Below are positions 21,154-22,958 of a stretch of 22,958 nucleotides of DNA, one piece after another; position 1 is the first letter of the stretch, and the number at the start of each line of letters is the position of its first letter. The notes beneath the pieces are model-generated. The model did no database searches and was not told where the DNA came from. It worked only from the letters and a program-made list of their open reading frames with translations. A program made the position numbers and the translations under genes. This DNA comes from Treponema sp. (lineage in GTDB: Bacteria; Spirochaetota; Spirochaetia; Treponematales; Breznakiellaceae): assembly GCA_031278025.1 (NCBI GenBank), contig JAITLF010000189.1, forward strand, positions 1 to 22,958. The letters are read 5' to 3'.

Positions 21154-22958
21154 ATGCAAAAGAAATGGTATTGTTTACTCGCTCTGCTTTTTGGATCGGG
21201 TTTTTTACTCTCTGCCCAAAATCATGTATCCGTACCATTGGATGATCCTATATATTATGTTCTTGAACAGGCCCAAATGAGGGGCCTCTGTCCGCCTCTC
21301 CCGGAGGTTAAACCCTATTCCCGTTCGGTAATTCTCTCCGCGGTCAAAGAAATTTTGGCTTCCGAAGCGGGCTATCCCCGCTCTCTTAACGAGGGAGAAC
21401 GCCGGATAGTGGAGAACGCTAGGACGCGTCTTGAGAAAGCGGACAAGGGGTTCAATTGGCGGCGCGGTCTCTACCATTTTGACGTTCCGTCGAAAAAAAC
21501 CGGTAATCCGCTTTTTTCCGGAGACCTGGGCGTTGGACTGGAAATCCTGTTCGGCACCGGGACGTATCCCCAAGACGCGGATTTTACCTGGGGAACCGAT
21601 TCCTGGATATACGCCTATACCAACGGCGATATAGGGGAACACCTCTCCTATGGCTTCAAAATTTCTGGCGGGCTTATTCGCCTTCCCCGGTCGTTGCTTG
21701 GAGAAGGCTGGACGTATCATGAAAGGTTTCCGCAGCTTAATGATCCGGGTCAGAAGGGGAGCTATTTCAACCGGCAGGTCCCGGTATACAGTTCCCCCTT
21801 GCCGTTCTTTCCGTACAGTTACCGGAAAAAGTGGGACGGCTCTATTTTTAGTCCGGAAAATGTTTCTGCGGGAGGCATTCTGAACTGGCCGGAAGGTTTT
21901 ACCATAGGTTCCAACCTTACCTCGGAATTATCCGGTGCGCTTTTTGACGACATGCTGACTTACCGGCTTGGGCGCATAAGCCATGAATGGGGGGGGATGA
22001 CCGGCGGCGGCAGTCTGGTATTCAACGCAGCATCGCGGCCTTTTGTTGCTCTGGAAGCTACGTTTAATCCGGTTTCCTGGTTCAATTTTTCGTCCCTGAC
22101 CGGAGTGCTTGAATATTACAACGCCGAAGGCAGCGATTCCGCATGGTCAAGCCAAAACGCTTTTTCTATTGGACAGTTGGAACTCAACTACAAAAACTAC
22201 CTTCATTTTGACGTTGGCAGTACCGCAGTATGGCCGAAACGGTTTGAATTGGGATATATTTTTCCGATAATTAGCAATTTTATGTATCAAAACAGCATCG
22301 GTGATTTTGACAACATGGGCCTTTTTTCCAACATACGATTTCAGTATCCCGGTATAGTCAGCGTGTGGGGTTCTTTTTTCGTGGATGAGATTGAAGTATC
22401 CAGCATAAAAAAGATGTTTGAACTTGACCGGCACATGTTCGCCTTTCAAGCGGGAGCAAAAGCGGCCATACCCTGGCTTTCATTTGCCTCCATCACGGTG
22501 AGCTATACTAAGATCGAACCCTATTGCTACACCCATACCCGGAATTATGTTCCCTGGTATGGAGATAATAACCCGATAGAAACCGCGTACACCAACAACG
22601 GGGTAGGGCTGGGGTATTACCTTCCCCCCAATTCCGATGAAGTGCAACTCCGTTTTGATATAATGCCTGCCGTTAGAACCGCCGCGCATTTCCGGTATCA
22701 GATGATACGCCACGGCGCCGAATACGGAACCCGGGCGGTGGACGGCAGTTCCTACCTGTCGGAACTTGATCCTGAAGGGCGAAGTAATCTTCCGCAAATG
22801 CGGAAGTATTTCCTGCGGGACGGAGCGTACCAGTGGCAGCATATCATCAGGGTAGGCGCGGAACATACCCTCGCGAAGATTGCCGTGCCGGTGCAGTTGT
22901 TCGGCGAATTCGGGGTGGTGTTTTCTTACTTTACCGACATACGAGGCGCGGTTAATTC
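21154..22958 (+). CDS. Second Wzi-like outer-membrane protein (3' end outside window)
   Basis: An open frame of 601 codons runs from ATG at 21154 to the window edge without a stop. GGAGG at 21144-21148 lies 5 bases upstream. A signal peptide (WYCLLALLFGSGFLLSAQ) is followed by SVPLDDPIYYVLEQAQMRGL, a stretch typical of the N-terminal region of Wzi-like proteins in this group. Then come many alternating aromatic and polar strands, as in a large outer-membrane barrel, with segments such as TYRLGRISHEWGG and PVSWFNFSSLTGVLEYYN. It diverges from the 566-residue Wzi-like gene, and the two are similar in plan though not near-identical. It may hold or export a surface glycan made by the neighbouring cluster. 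The C terminus is not visible. Confidence 0.82.
   Translation, partial: MQKKWYCLLALLFGSGFLLSAQNHVSVPLDDPIYYVLEQAQMRGLCPPLPEVKPYSRSVILSAVKEILASEAGYPRSLNEGERRIVENARTRLEKADKGFNWRRGLYHFDVPSKKTGNPLFSGDLGVGLEILFGTGTYPQDADFTWGTDSWIYAYTNGDIGEHLSYGFKISGGLIRLPRSLLGEGWTYHERFPQLNDPGQKGSYFNRQVPVYSSPLPFFPYSYRKKWDGSIFSPENVSAGGILNWPEGFTIGSNLTSELSGALFDDMLTYRLGRISHEWGGMTGGGSLVFNAASRPFVALEATFNPVSWFNFSSLTGVLEYYNAEGSDSAWSSQNAFSIGQLELNYKNYLHFDVGSTAVWPKRFELGYIFPIISNFMYQNSIGDFDNMGLFSNIRFQYPGIVSVWGSFFVDEIEVSSIKKMFELDRHMFAFQAGAKAAIPWLSFASITVSYTKIEPYCYTHTRNYVPWYGDNNPIETAYTNNGVGLGYYLPPNSDEVQLRFDIMPAVRTAAHFRYQMIRHGAEYGTRAVDGSSYLSELDPEGRSNLPQMRKYFLRDGAYQWQHIIRVGAEHTLAKIAVPVQLFGEFGVVFSYFTDIRGAVN

Overview
The window looks like a chromosomal segment from a spirochaete of the genus Treponema, plausibly one of the higher-GC insect-gut or free-living types. 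This rests on the protein styles: a spirochaetal-type lipobox, Treponema-like Wzi-family outer-membrane proteins, and a run of ispE, spoVG, tRNA-Gln, long-form L25, tilS and ftsH. Species level is inference only.

Left part (1-9481, all + strand). The 3' end of a DDE transposase runs into ispE (isoprenoid precursor synthesis). Then come spoVG, a tRNA-Gln(TTG), the L25/Ctc ribosomal protein, tilS (tRNA-Ile lysidine synthetase, with no standard start codon) and the membrane protease ftsH. These are followed by a secreted helical-repeat protein with five DxDxDG-type loops and a lipoprotein-type HtrA-like serine protease. The leaders of rplY and ftsH share an almost identical 21-nt motif that can form a small hairpin.

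Middle (9486-14420). A PPOX/Nim-type flavin protein (-) and a nitroreductase (+) diverge from an intergenic region filled by a composite repeat element. After a strong hairpin at a convergent junction come, on the - strand, a GlcD-type FAD-linked dehydrogenase and, upstream of it, an EtfB-EtfA fusion in one polypeptide. Together these look like a lactate (or other 2-hydroxyacid) dehydrogenase/electron-transfer-flavoprotein module.

Right part (14483-22958). A surface-polysaccharide cluster on the - strand holds, in transcription order, a Wzi-like outer-membrane barrel, a radical SAM protein, a GT4 glycosyltransferase, a second copy of the composite repeat, a WbaP/WcaJ-type polyprenyl-phosphate sugar-1-phosphate transferase and an unrecognised secreted protein. 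A second Wzi-like gene diverges from the first behind a perfect TTGACA-17-TATAAT promoter and runs off the window.

The most unusual item is the composite repeat, present twice (10006-10328 and about 16816-17054). Each copy has a short conserved left edge, a tandem array with the same 21-bp period but different unit sequence, and an 84-bp right module (78/84 identical between copies). The module can be drawn as a three-stem fold. One copy supplies the last codons and the stop of a glycosyltransferase gene.
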